Shown piece after piece: positions 32,242 to 43,845 of a stretch of DNA of 64,000 nt (position 1 is the stretch's first letter; every line of letters begins with the position of its first letter). The notes beneath the pieces were generated by a model that was not told the origin of the DNA, ran no database searches, and worked only from the letters and a program-made list of their open reading frames with translations. Position numbers and translations under genes: made by a program. The stretch is taken from positions 372,001 through 436,000 of the forward strand of contig JAGYXB010000360.1 in assembly GCA_022495005.1 (NCBI GenBank). The letters are read 5' to 3'. The stretch is from Rhyacophila brunnea (taxonomy: Eukaryota > Arthropoda > Insecta > Trichoptera > Rhyacophilidae).

Positions 32242-33103
32242 AAGGGTTTCCCAAACCAGTGTTCACCACACACCAGTGTTCCGCCGAATCTGAATAGGTG
32301 TTCCGCGACCATTTGGGAAGGTTTTATACACTGAAACACATTTGAAGATCTTCCACTAAGTACAAGTAAAATAAGTAAAACTAAAACAATTAAAAAATGT
32401 ACTTCATATTGAAAGCGAGTGATGATCAATATCCACTGATGTTTATGATATCAAGTATCTAGATAGGTCATGTCTCGCACAAGAGGGGGCCGACAGGCCT
32501 CTAGCCTGGGGGCCTGGGCTTACGGGGGGCCCGGCGTGAGAGATCGACCAAGTGAGATACCAAGATACCGAGTGAGATAAACATGCACTAATAGCGGCGC
32601 TGATTCACTTCACGAATGGTGACATTTGATAATATTATGTGGTTTTGCCATACTTACTATTTTTGATTATTATCGATATTTGACATGTCCATAATTGTGC
32701 ATATCAACATAAAAGTGGGTGTATTAAAAGTACAACCTCGAGCACCATTTGGAATATGCAACTGTAGACAGTCACATTGCCTTTAACCTTAGCGATAAGT
32801 ACGGGGCCCGCCAAAGATCCTAGCCTGAGGGCCCGCTTCGGGATGTGGGAGCCATGATCTAAGTACAGACGAAGGACCATCTTTTCTCACACCGTGCGCA
32901 TGAAAAAGATGGTATATTGTTTTTAACTGACCGGCTGACAAGTCTTGTTAGTTTAACGACATTTGCCAAAATTGGCAGAACGGTTAGGTTAGGTTATAAA
33001 TAACGCGCTAATAAATAACCTACAAAATAAACTGAGTGTTCCGTTATAATTTCCGGGTTTGCAAAGGAAGTGTTCCATTGCAGAAAAAGTTTGGGAAACC
33101 CTG
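32242..33103 (-). mobile_element. Non-autonomous hAT element A2
   Basis: Reverse copy of A1, with AAGGGTTTCCCAA and TTGGGAAACCCTG ends and inner B4 at the same place as B1 in A1. Flanks ATCTATAT/ATCTTAAA are only weakly alike. Confidence 0.85.
32469..32856 (-). mobile_element. hAT family B copy B4, inside A2
   Basis: CATGTCTCGCACAAGAGGGG to GATGTGGGAGCCATG. Shares its A-side flanks with B1, so it is the same insertion event copied along with A. Confidence 0.85.
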
Positions 33104-33620
33104 ATCTTAAATGTCTTTAGAATCACTTGATACATTCAACTCAACAATTTCAAAATTGCAAATTGTTTGTGCGACTCTGGGCGACTCAAATGTAGATATC
33201 ATATCGGAAAACAATAATTATCGTTCCAAAATTGTCGAATTTATCGGTCAAAAAATATTGCTACCTACTTCAAAGTTCGTATAATGTATATTGATATAAT
33301 TATTTGTGTGCAATTTAATTAATCGTTTTATAATGCCGAAAAACTAAAACTTTTTATCCTAGTCACTAACTGGCCTACGGCTCAAAAAGATTGAGAAACC
33401 CTGGGTGAGTTCATAGTATTTATTAGGTTACGCTCCGGCCCCTGGATCAACAAACAGACAGACAGGCATAATGAATGAATTTAATACGTAAACAAGTTTT
33501 TATACAGTCGGAACAAAATGAAAAAGAACTCAATTCGGCCGGATAAAGCAGACAGGCAGATGTAAAAATAGTAAACAAAACGAATCGTAGAGCAGTGTTT
33601 TCCAAACTGTATTCAATGGA
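33104..33620. other. Presumed gelsolin intron 2 next to the exon
   Basis: A hAT-like end GATTGAGAAACCCTGGG (about 33390-33407) and another, CAGTGTTTTCCAAACTG (33594-33611), just outside the exon. No complete element. Confidence 0.4.
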
Positions 33621-33628
33621 AGACTTAC

Positions 33629-36600
33629 CTCTATTCTCCATTCCTCGAGTCCCTTCTCGAGTCCTGCCCTGGCGAACGCTGGATGGTCCATTCCTCGTCT
33701 TTTATCCTGTTAAATATAATAAAAATATTAATTATAATAGCAAGCATTAATAACATCAAATCAATACGCGATATTTTTGTGCTACAAATCTAATGAGGTG
33801 AATTTTTAATTTTTCTGCTGGAATCGGAACCTGAACCGAATAATTTGGGGTTCTAACCTTTAATAACATATCGACTGTTGAAAGGAAAAAGGAGATAACC
33901 CTCAGTTTAAAAAATAGGTTTTATTGGATATTGAGATTGAACACGACTAAATACACGCTATGTCCAAAGCTGCAAATTTAATGCCGAATTATTATCTTAA
34001 TTTAGTTTATATTTTATTAAAAAGAAGAAAGTGAAGTGGGAAAAAAGCCAACCAACATTTTATTGATTTTACCACGTTTTTCTTAGCTCGTATTCTTGTT
34101 TGTCCGGTGGTTGTTTATCCAGTACAAAACTTGCAATCGATTTTTAACTAACTTCCCGACTAGTTAGACATTTGAAACTTTTAGAATATATCAGAACACA
34201 ATGCCAATGCATTCTTTTAATACTTTTAACCATCTTTAAGTAGAATTAAAATTTTCAGTTCTGTTTTGTATGAAAAGTTAATTCGGAAGAAATCCGTAAT
34301 CCAATCCACTATTATTGGTAGCTAAGGGGGTGGTCCTAGCAACTGAATTATTAATATATACGTGCGTTACTATGGAAACCAAAATGACATTTCAGTATTC
34401 TATATTTGGTTGTTGCGAAATAGCAAAAAAATGATTTGTTGACAATTATTGCCTTATTTGTCCTAAATTATTAATACATAGAATTGACAAGTTTATATGA
34501 TTCAACAGAAAATTTAAAAACGTGTTATATAAAAGGTTCTTTTTATCTTGTAATTATACACCAAATCATCATACACTTTTCATGCATTTTTTTTTAAATT
34601 ATTAATGACCATGTCTTTTCTTTTTCGTACAAGGTGGTTGTTAGTAATTTTAAACAATCACAAACACCCAGGCTTTGAGAACATCACATAAATATTGTGT
34701 CCTCACCGGGAATCGAACCCAAAAAGCACCCGAATGGAAGACCAGCGCCTTACGCACTACACCACGAGAGCCGCTGATTATGTCTATTGTAATTATAACC
34801 GACAATCCTTTATCACTTTGACAGTCAATATAATATTATTACCACCAAGAAATATCAGTTTTATAATTAATGCATTTAAATGTGGCACTTTGCGTAAAGA
34901 TATCATATTTTGTCATAGTCACCTTACAGTAAGACACAAGAAAACAAAAAAAACAATAATTGTATTTAAAAAAACAAACATGTTTTTTGCAAATTTTATA
35001 TAAAAATTGGAGATAATTAGGTTTTGTTTTGCAACTAACATTCTCAATTTCAAATTGTAATTTAATTGATAAAATAATTTTGTGTGGCCTCCGTGTGCGT
35101 CTGAAGTAAAGTCCAAATTAACCATTTTTTAACTTAAAAGTACCCACTAATAAAACTTGTTTTATTTGAGAAAATTGTAGAAAACAATATCTTTTGTATT
35201 TTTAAAATTTTAAGAGAAATGGAAAAGTTTACGAACCGGAGAGCTCGACAATGTTCTGAAGATATTTGCATAGTTACCAAATTTTGTATTTTTATGTGTA
35301 TTTTATAAAAATAAAGTGCGTTAGATTTTGGCCTATCTAGCCCAGACAGTCAAAATATTTTTTCCACAAGACGGAAAATAATTTTACTGATTTCACGAAC
35401 CGGAACGGTGCCCCGGTCAATTACAAGCCCTGAATTTGACTAAGGAAAAAAACACTAATAATTTCACTATTTTCCAATGCTCTATAAAATACTGTTCATT
35501 CATAATTCATCAATAATATGTCACATTATGAAAAAAACTCCTCGCACATTAATTGATGACATTGCGTGACGAGTTTAGGTCTTATATTCAAAATAAACGT
35601 TACTGTCAGTGCTCGAATTGAACCGGAGAGGACTGGAACGCTGCTCCGGTTTTTTCTATCTTAGAAACTAACGCTACGTCTTATGGGAAAAATAAAAAAA
35701 TGTGTTTTTCGTTAGTAAAAAAACATAATTAAATTTACACAATTATTTCACGTAGGTATGTGTGTTTTGTTAAAGATTAATAAGAATCTTGTCGGATTTC
35801 ATAAAATAGCGTAAGCTAATATTTCTGCTAGGAATAATGAGGTTATGTGTTAATTTTCACTCGTTGCGCTGACAAACTTTGCCTGTTTTAAATGTTGGCA
35901 AGTTAATAAAAAAAGTCTTACTTATTATCTTTCTTGTATGTAGGTATAGTTTCTGAAAAAACTATTCTTAAGTGACAATTGTTATTAGTATGTATCAGTG
36001 GCAAAGGGTGGAGGTAGTCTGTACGCTGTGGAGATCTATATATATTTATCTATCACCGTTTGGGTTTGGGAAAACAAATAAGTATGACTAAAAAGTGTGC
36101 ACTATTTTTGTCGCATCGCGCATAGCGTACCTTAATAATTATGGCCTGGACGAGGCAGGGTTTAACTGAATAAAAAAAAACCAACCAGCACCGTCTGCAA
36201 TTTGTGCTCTTGATTCAATGAAAACTAATAAGTATGACTGACTGAAGTGTAGACTATTTTAGTCGTATCTCCAAAGGCTACCTCCACTATTATGGTTTGG
36301 CTTAGGCAGGGTTTAATTTATTTTTAAAAACTATTCAACTCCATCTTTAAATTTTAGACTTAATTCAATGAAAAGAAATACGCATGGCTGACAAAGTTTG
36401 CTGTGGACTATTTACGTCGGATCTTCACATCCTACCTCCACTCTTCGCCACTGAGGTATACAACAACATTTAAGTAGGTACAGTATCGTACCAAACACAG
36501 TTTTCGGGAAAAAAATTGAGCGTTCCGGTTTTATTTTCACATTTCAAGCCCTGGTTTTACTTTTTGAAACACTGTAATTACCTTAGCTACGACTGCTTGA

Positions 36601-36779
36601 GGAACACTCTGCACTTGGACAGGCCTCGCCGGTTGCCTGCTGTTCGTGGTAGCGGGCTTTGCACTCGACGGACTCGCGAACAGAACTAGAGCAATTGCCA
36701 CAACAGTGGTTATCTTGCACAAATTCACTGCGCCCCTCCTTCCGGCGCGTGACGTCACTGACGCCGCGGCGGTTGCCAT
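33629..36779 (-). CDS. Gel: Gelsolin-family protein, first two coding exons
   Basis: Exon 1 (36779-36582, 66 codons) starts MATAAASVTSRAG and has a hydrophobic core (ITTVVAIALVLFASPSSA) that reads as a secretory signal peptide with cleavage near SSA/KP. A Pro/Gln-rich linker follows. The donor is AAG|GTAATT, phase 0. Exon 2 (33706-33629, 26 codons) follows acceptor TTTAACAG, in phase 0, encodes DHPAFARAGLEKGLEEWRIE, and ends at donor GAG|GTAAGT. The pattern HPAFxxAGxxxGLExWRIE is the start of the first gelsolin repeat in insect gelsolins, which sever and cap actin filaments with Ca2+. A signal peptide would give the secreted (haemolymph) form. The ATG sits in a strong context (AACCATGG). The intron is 2875 bp and TE-filled. 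Exon 3 (the rest of gelsolin repeat 1) is not in view down to base 1, so the gene must be much longer than the window shows, or is broken. Villin-like relatives are possible but less likely with a signal peptide. Confidence 0.8.
34069..34557 (+). mobile_element. Helentron-like family F copy F7, in gelsolin intron 1
   Basis: Starts TTACCACGTTTTTCTTAGCTC and ends CTTGTAATTATA after the hairpin ATAAAAGGTTCTTTTTAT. Closely related to F5. Confidence 0.85.
34580..34775 (-). mobile_element. tRNA-derived SINE in gelsolin intron 1
   Basis: On the minus strand GGCTCTCGTGGTGTAGTGCG (A-box region) and GGGTTCGATTCCCGGTG (perfect B box) lie about 50 bp apart, as in a tRNA. An unrelated body follows to about 34580. 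It is not a true tRNA because the 3' half does not close an acceptor stem. Confidence 0.7.
35216..35434. mobile_element. hAT family Q copy Q5
   Basis: AAATGGAAAAGTTTACGAAC, GAACCGGAGAGCTCG and a right end ATTACAAGCCCTG. The left terminus is partly lost. Intronic. Confidence 0.65.
35611..36553. mobile_element. hAT family Q copy Q6, split by an I element
   Basis: Left CAGTGCTCGAATTGAACCGG, right CACATTTCAAGCCCTG. An I element (35996-36453) lies within. The right end stops 28 bp from the gelsolin exon-1 donor. Confidence 0.6.
35996..36453. mobile_element. Family I element, copy in gelsolin intron 1
   Basis: CAGTGGCAAAGGGTGGAGGT to CACTCTTCGCCACTG. Internal direct repeats of a GGCAGGGTTTAA unit. 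TSD not visible. Confidence 0.75.
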
Positions 36780-36900
36780 GGTTACGGGATCGATCGTACT
36801 GCCTCAGCTGATTGCAGAGCGAGCTGTCAAAAAAAAGGCGCGAAAATTTCGGTTAGTATTGTCATAATGTACAGTCAAAACGGCGGGAAAGGGGAACTCT
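36780..36900 (-). promoter_or_regulatory. Gelsolin 5' leader and probable promoter area
   Basis: Immediately upstream of the ATG the base composition turns CpG-rich, unlike the surrounding DNA. The minus strand shows a pyrimidine tract ending TTTTTTTGACAG, which could be a 3' splice site for a 5' UTR intron. I cannot place the transcription start. Confidence 0.4.
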
Positions 36901-36929
36901 CAGATGCAAAGATACTACAGCATAATATT

Positions 36930-37310
36930 CTAACATTGAAATTAATGGCCCCACCATACCACACCCGGTCTTAATCGGGCGTATCACGGAACCCTACGAA
37001 CCCTATATGAAGCATCATTTTTATTTTTATGACTGGGAATGTCTCAGGAGCAGTTACCCAAGACTAAGGTCGCCATGCACTTAAATAATGTGCTTTGACT
37101 GAATATACATGACATTAAGTTTAGGTACCCATGGGAGAGATAAGCACGTAGAAGCATTATTAAAAATTGTAGTAAGTAACAAATAAAAGCTTATACAAAA
37201 CTGTCGAACATTCTAAGTGAAGAGATCTTCACGTTGGCAGTATGACGTCGCAAATTTTCTAAAAAATGCAATAAAATTGGCCTTTGTGGCGACCAGGTCG
37301 GACGGTCCAA
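36930..37310. repeat. Interspersed repeat family P, copy P2
   Basis: Contains TTAATCGGGCGTATCACGG, ACTGGGAATGTCTCAGGAGC and TTGTGGCGACCAGGTCGGAC. The first two recur in P3 and the last in P1. No TIRs recognised. Confidence 0.6.
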
Positions 37311-37399
37311 TGGGCCCAACAGCTGGTTGAATATAATAATATTCTAACATATCACTGAACTCTAAAATCAATAAAAGTTTGATAGGTATATCGTATTCA

Positions 37400-37645
37400 G
37401 ACAGTTAATAATTATCCCGGAAAGTTCACTGTAACAGTCGCCCATGACCGCGTTAACTTTGAACTGTGTATTAATATCGTTGAGTAACACAGTTAACACG
37501 TCTTTCTTGATTCCAATTTTCTACTACTAAGATTCCCATTAGAATCAAGTAAGACGTGTGTTAACTATGCTAACAATTATTGTAGATAACCGCCTTTAGT
37601 ATAGAATTGCTAAGAGTGATATCCATGTTATTTTGGAGCAAATAA
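37400..37645. repeat. Interspersed repeat family O, copy O2
   Basis: CCCATGACCGCGTTAAC, CGTTGAGTAACACAGTTAAC and an inverted terminus TGATATCCATGTTATTTTGG then AGC match O1. Confidence 0.55.
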
Positions 37646-37689
37646 AAACAACCGAAACGCATTACACTATAGGTCTTGCAGATGTCACA

Positions 37690-37900
37690 TTCGTGCCCCC
37701 CAGCCCAGGATCTTTCCTACCCTTTCCTACCCTACCCATCGCTAAGGCTACGGGAAGTGTGATGCTCTACATCAGCGTTTCCCAAATGATATTCCGTGGA
37801 GCCCCATAGTTCCGCGAAGTAAAATTAAGGGTATTCCGTGTATTTTTATTGAATTTATGAATCTACTTCAATTATTGAGTTATAATATGAAGCACTAAAA
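37690..37900 (+). mobile_element. hAT family B fragment B5
   Basis: GTGCCCCCCAGCCCAGGATC, CCTACCCATCGCTAAGGC and GTGATGCTCTACATC are B left-half sequence. The right half is missing. Confidence 0.65.
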
Positions 37901-37962
37901 CCCGATGCGACCTCTCGCTATATTGAATAAACAGGCAGGTATTGCGTTGCTTAGGGTCTTAA

Positions 37963-38339
37963 GGTGATTCATCAGTGAAACGGCAAATAATTTTCAACCA
38001 TAGGCGCGATGAAATTTCGCACTCGCTCCCATTCGGAGAGAGAATGTAGGGCTGGAAACACGTCATTTTGCTTCGTGATGGTGACGGCCGTAATAATTCT
38101 TAAATCGTGTAAAGATGACTTAAAACGTTACCCATTTACTTTAAAAAGAAAACATGTCAATGAATATATTATTAATATTGTTACTGATAAAACAATAAAC
38201 AGAATATTAAATGGACACATGTTGGATTTATAAGACAAATTATATTTGGTTTGACATGCCTCATTTGCACCCGCGACCCGCAATCCGCGCATCGCCTAGC
38301 GACGATCTTTTTAGACCGTGTCTCAACTGAGGTATGGCC
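37963..38339 (+). mobile_element. TTAA-flanked MITE family L copy L4
   Basis: TTAA at 37959-37962 and 38340-38343. Ends GGTGATTCATCAGTGAAACG and CAACTGAGGTATGGCC. Non-coding. Confidence 0.9.
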
Positions 38340-38343
38340 TTAA

Positions 38344-39084
38344 AGTTTATGTGTGTACTATTAATTTATAGCGGATATCAACAGCCTACCTCCACCCTTC
38401 ATCTAATTATTACTTATTATTTATTATGTTTATTATTAAAATTTAGTTTATTAAGTTGTCGATAATGTAGGTACCTACTGTAAAGATTCTTATGTTTTTA
38501 ATATTTATTTAAAAAAAACATCGATTTTTATAAAAAATATAAATGTGTATATCTTGAAATCATTTTTATTTATGTAAACTATCAAAAATAATATATAAAA
38601 ATGCCAAGCTTCATACATATTTTGCTTCTGCTGGATCCAAATAATAAAAAAACCATAAAAAAATATTATTACATGTAGTGACATCTGTGTTGTATACTTC
38701 AAAGCTTAAACTAGATTAAATTATATTTGTTAAAATAAAATACAATAGATGTCACTGTACATTAATAATTATTGTTATTAAATTTGAAATAAATAATAAT
38801 ATTATTTATTAGATTGTTTTTGGATCCGTATTTTGGTAACCACTTTCACGATTTTTTAGATAGTATCTTGTTTTATATTCTTATAATAATAATACATTGG
38901 ATAAAAATTTTTATATGTTGAGAATGAAATGAATGAATACTTTTACCTTGACCCTTGGACTATGTACTTAATATTATTGAAACATAATAATTACTATGTC
39001 ACTGTCATTAGTTAGAATTAATGATTGTCTATTTTCAGTTACATAAGAACAAACTAAACAAATTGTCATTCATAGTTTTGGTTT
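38344..39084. other. AT-rich stretch with a family I right-end fragment
   Basis: CAACAGCCTACCTCCACCCT (about 38380-38399) is the inner right end of I. The remaining 0.7 kb is strongly AT-rich with no identifiable element. Confidence 0.5.
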
Positions 39085-39459
39085 TGGCTCCTAGGCCAGG
39101 ATCATTGTCGGGCCCCCCTACCTATCGCTAGTGGCTCTACAGAAACGTTTCCCAAATGGTATTCCAGGTAAAATTAAGGGTATTCAGTGTATCTTTAACG
39201 ATTTTTTGTATTTTTCAATAAATTCATTATATATGTTATGAAGTTTTTGAACATCGACACAAATTATTCAAAATCTGCATCACACATTCACATATTTTAA
39301 AATTATAACATTTTTAAAGTAAAATCGACTTTTTTACCATTAGAGCAAATTTGTGAAGTGTGTTTATCTCACTTATAATGTAGACGCGCCACGCGGGGCC
39401 CCCCTAGAACCCGGGCCCCCAGGCTAGAGCCCTGTCAGCCCCCCCTTGTGGGGGCCATG
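39085..39459 (+). mobile_element. hAT family B copy B6, left end deleted
   Basis: Begins GGCTCCTAGGCCAGGATC (the outer left terminus is missing) and ends TTGTGGGGGCCATG. Confidence 0.75.
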
Positions 39460-39597
39460 CCTACATCACAAGGTGGTCTCTAGGTACAGTGCCGCCCATA
39501 AGCAGACGTCTTATAACACTATCTCCTTTCATTTTTAGTCTCAAATTGTATGCAGATTTATTGGGTAGGTACTAAAAGGTCTTTTTATGACGGCACC

Positions 39598-40377
39598 CAG
39601 GGAACACAGAATTAATGGGAACTGAAATACCTAACGGGTGTGGAAACAGGCAACCGATATCGAGTATGGTAGAAATGGGATAAACTTCAACACGTCTCAA
39701 GAATACGCCATTTCAATTCACTTTATTTATTTTTAGATATTGTGGACAATACAAATTATAAGTTTAAGACGTTCACGAGATGATATAAAACATTATTATA
39801 AAGAAGAAAGAAAAACAAAAGTAGTAAAAGGGATAAAAATGAAAATATAAACATACAACAGCAGTGAAAATACAAAAGTTCAAAGAAGTACACCGAGTGT
39901 GCTAAGGAGACCCTACTTTAAGAATTTATAAAATAGCGTCCACCTAAACTCACCTCACGCAAGTGGAATATATAAACATAAATTTAATATAGACATAGAA
40001 CATAGATAGTTATCGCCCTCCTTGGCATTACCAGTGGCAAGTTAATTCTGCAGCTTGGGAGAATAAACAACTGATGCTCCCTATTTCTAAGAAACACACA
40101 GGTCAACACTGCCCAGAATGGCAGAGTTCTCATTTATACCTCGTATAACATAATATATACCATTCTAAGCTTGCCTTTCGTTCTGACAACTGCTCTCGGT
40201 TTATGCACTGACGCTCATTTAATATTCGTGTATCTGAAGATTGCAGCACACACTATCGCACGTTTATAATGACGTGTACCTGTATCATTTTTGTAGGACA
40301 CTCACACACTCAAAACCCTGCTTCAAATATAGTGTATTTATAACCTATATGAATTCTTTTTATTAATCTGTTCTGTG
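39598..40377 (-). mobile_element. hAT family E copy E5, split by LINE G2
   Basis: CAGGGAACACAGAATTAATG to AATCTGTTCTGTG. Flanks ACGGCACC/ACGGCCCC match 7 of 8. Interrupted at about 39712-40164. Confidence 0.85.
39712..40164 (-). mobile_element. LINE family G 3' end, copy G2
   Basis: Starts at its tail (TTCAATTCACTTTATTTATT). Contains CACCTCACGCAAGTGGAATA and AATGGCAGAGTTCTC, matching G1. The RT remnant is heavily decayed. Inserted in E5. Confidence 0.75.
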
Positions 40378-40380
40378 ACG

Positions 40381-40590
40381 GCCCCCTCTGGATCCGTCCT
40401 CGGTTTGGCATAGGCAGGGTTAAAATTTAAAAAAAAACTAATCAACACTATCTGCATAAGATTGTAATCTTAGTTCAACAATAACAAAATATAATATGTA
40501 CCTACGTCCAACTGACAAAGTTTAGTGTGCACCATTTATGTAGAATCTTGACAGCCTACCTCCACCCTTAACGACTTGACTGCCTGACAT
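40381..40590. mobile_element. Family I right-half fragment
   Basis: GGCATAGGCAGGGTTAAAAT, AAAGTTTAGTGTGCACC and GACAGCCTACCTCCACCCTT. The terminus is diverged (AACGACTTGACTG). Confidence 0.6.
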
Positions 40591-40937
40591 AAAATAACTA
40601 ATTTACCAAACTATTGTACGACCACATCTTCTTGGCTACGCTTCTAGGTGCTGTTGTCTACTAAATGGGAGGAGCTTGTTAGTTTATACCGGAATTGCGG
40701 GTAAAAATGGGCGGACTGTTAGTTCACAGTTTTAAAACATAGCCAAAAAGATGTTGTCGTACTGTAGCTTTAAAACTTTGACTGGTTTTCGCATTTCTAT
40801 ACTGTGGTGTCGCCCCTAAACAGTGCATGCCCTGCCTATACCCACGGGAGGTCATTAATCACCGGTACCCTTAAAATTGGCTTCAATTTCCTGAAAAACT
40901 CAGAATAGAAACACTAGTTTTATCTGTTTATTACTAC

Positions 40938-41303
40938 CAATGACATTATTAATGGACAACGCACTCAATACAGTAGCTAGCAAGTAAATTCGCGCATAGC
41001 GACATTCGCACATGTATAGGTAGACGTCACGCAATTTATATTATGCGATATTACGCATCGGGAATTTATAGCAATATGACCTTTATTGTTATGGCGTTAG
41101 AACAGTGTTTCTAGTGTCAATGTTCATTTGAGCGAACCCGTTCGAACTGAACCATTCGGCCGACCTGACAAAAAGCATCGGGAATTTATAGCAATATCAC
41201 CTTTATTGTAATGGCGTTAGAACAGATTATGCCATTCGGCAGACCCGACAAAAAAGTGAGTGTCATTTTTTTTCCAGATGCTTCGTCCATATTAATGTGA
41301 TTG
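40938..41303. mobile_element. hAT family K copy K1
   Basis: CAATGACATTATTAATGGAC to CATATTAATGTGATTG. Perfect TSD ATTACTAC (40930-40937, 41304-41311). Contains two internal units of CATCGGGAATTTATAGCAAT. Confidence 0.95.
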
Positions 41304-41311
41304 ATTACTAC

Positions 41312-41800
41312 ATCTATAATATTACGTAGGTACCGGTTTAAAATTTTGGATTTCCCCGAAGAATCGAAGCGGGCGCCTCATGCGCTTTTAGGAAAACTGC
41401 CGTTAATATTGATTAATAAAAAAAATGTCTTAGGTATCCGTTTATGTTATGATATGGCTATTATCTTATCTCGGGTCACAGAATGCTCCCTGTGTCACAA
41501 GGTCATGCCGTGACTGAATCGCAAATGGATATCTTTTGTGTTTAGTAATCAAAATACATATTCTGTTACAAATTTCAGTTCGTATTGGACTACTACGCCA
41601 GAATATAATTAGCAATACAATGAGGTAAACGATGATGTCATTATTCACTTAAAACCTCTTTACCAGCAATTCGCAGAATACATAGTATCTAGAGTGGCAC
41701 CAGCGAGAGTTTAGGCCATTAGTGACGTCTCTACTAGCCAACGTGCCGCCCTTAGCAGACTTAAATGTAGTCCCCTCTCATGTTTATACAAATTCCTTAG
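41312..41800. other. No clear element; weak family S fragment
   Basis: TTAGTGACGTCTCTACTAGC and CGTGCCGCCCTTAGCAGAC near 41720-41760 resemble S ends. Otherwise nothing. Confidence 0.4.
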
Positions 41801-42689
41801 GTATCTAACAGTGGCGAATGTTGGACGATCCGACATAAATGGTGCACACACAGAACAGCTGATAATAAAAATAATTCCGATTGGCTATATACCAGGGGTG
41901 GCCACACTTTTGTTTTCTAGGATCGACCAGTTGAAAAAAATATTTATGGCGAGCGACTGACATCACCTGTAATTATAATATTATGCAAGAACAATAAAAC
42001 CTCATTTTTTATAATTCAAATATGGATTTTGAAAACATATCGAACTTCCAAAAGTATCGCTGGCAAATCGTGGTGAATCGCTTCACGTAACATCGATAAT
42101 CTGCGAGTTCGTGTTGCTGAATTTGCTATTTTTTGTGTTAAACATAAAGTCATTGGTATATATTTTTTTTAGTTAATTAAGTAGGGAAGGTGGTTCTGCG
42201 TGTTGTATTAAAATATGGTAGCCGTACTAATAAGCAAGAAGATGGTATTACGTTTCATAGGTAAGTTGATACATGTTCGTGATAATTTATTCGTATATTA
42301 TTATATATTTTAATATCAGTGACCTAGCGTTTCTTTAAAATAACTTAAATTATGGATATCTTTACCTAATGGTTGCATTGTGACCGCTTAAAAATACTAT
42401 ATAACATAAAAAAATAGAAAATTATATTTTAATTCTGAGCGTCTAGTGCGAGCATTTTGGGCGAGCACTAGCGAAATGGTCTATGGTCTCGAACATTTGT
42501 AGGCGAATGCGTTCGCTCGCCCACAAACCAAACGCACGGCACGTAGCTTCATTTAGCAATGCAACGGGTGGCGTCTAGATGTATCTATAGTCTATGTATC
42601 GAACATTTGAAATTTTGTAGTAGCCAAGATGCAATCCGTCGCCAGAAAACATACTTGAAATAAATTCTATACAATATGAATTATCATTT

Positions 42690-42881
42690 TATTACATCAA
42701 TAATCATATTGCATCGCACAGCCATGTATTTTAAAAATTCAATATTCCTTGATGAAAATAGCGCCTTTTTTAGTATTGGAGAAAATTTGTGGCTTGTGTT
42801 GTTCTTACTTAACTGGTCGACCCACTACGCCGGGCTCCCCACAGGCTAGAGCCCTGTCAGACCCCCCTTGTGGGAGCCATG
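42690..42881 (+). mobile_element. hAT family B fragment B7 (right half)
   Basis: Interior TTGCATCGCACAGCCATG then CTACGCCGGGCTCCCCACAG to TTGTGGGAGCCATG. The left half is absent. Confidence 0.65.
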
Positions 42882-42962
42882 CCTGCTGGTGTATTTAATG
42901 CAATGATAACTGATAAAAGTGGGTACTGTTGCCTCATTTTTACATAAAGTAATAAGCCCAAC

Positions 42963-43791
42963 CAGTGGCGCACCCAGGATTTAATATTGGGGAGGGCCCA
43001 AGGAGGAGAATGTAAATTAGTCCCATAGGCTCTTTTCCTTCTTCACATCCTAATTTCTCGTTTATCGGTATTTTGTCTATTGCACTCGGTGTACCTATAC
43101 CATGGTCCCCACATCCTAAAACGGGCCCTCAGGCTAGGATATTTGGCGGCCCCCTACCTACCGCTAAGATTAAAGGCAGTGTGAAACACTACATTAACGT
43201 TTTTCAAATTGTTTTAGTTCAAAAGGGTACTTATACAGTGAATTATTGGCGATTTTAATACATCTACTTTAATAATGGAGCTGTTGAGTATCGACACATA
43301 ATAATCAAAAAATATATTGCACAATTATATAAGTAATTGAAAATGTTCGCAGGCGACTTTTTTATTATTAAAGCTCATTTATGATGTGTGTTTATCTCAT
43401 TTATTTGGTCAACCCGACACGCCGAGCCCCCCACAGCCCAGGCCCCCAAGGCTAGATCCCTGTCAGCCCTCCCGAGCCATAACCTACACCACTCCGAAAT
43501 TCGGGTGGACACTGAGAATTTTTTGACAGTTCCATTAGGGATTGGGTTTCTAAATAAACCTGACATTAGTATTTCGAAATTGTTGTGTTAGAAATTAACA
43601 TCTAAGAATTTTTTCTAAAAAGGGTGCTGGAGAATTATTACTAATCATTTTTTATGCCGTGTTTTTATTTGTCTAAGCCCAAAGGTTATAGTTTATTGGC
43701 TTTCAATTTCAATGTTTAAAATCATTCTGATAAGTTAATTTTTGGGGGGTGCCAGGGCCCCTTGGCTCCCCCCCCCCTGGGTGCGCCACTG
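42963..43791. mobile_element. hAT element W, inside V
   Basis: TIRs CAGTGGCGCACCCAGG and CCTGGGTGCGCCACTG. Flanks AGCCCAAC/AACCCAAC match 7 of 8. Contains B8. Confidence 0.9.
43101..43481 (+). mobile_element. hAT family B copy B8, inside W
   Basis: CATGGTCCCCACATCC to CCCGAGCCATA. Flanks ACCTATAC/ACCTACAC match 7 of 8. A small deletion removed part of the right terminus. Confidence 0.85.
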
Positions 43792-43845
43792 AACCCAACA
43801 TGATTCCCAACCATTGCAGGAGCTCCATCAGTCGGTGATACTAGT

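Noticed and set aside
34682..34778. Apparent functional tRNA gene
   Set aside because: A and B boxes are good, but the acceptor stem does not pair and an unrelated body follows, so I call it a SINE.
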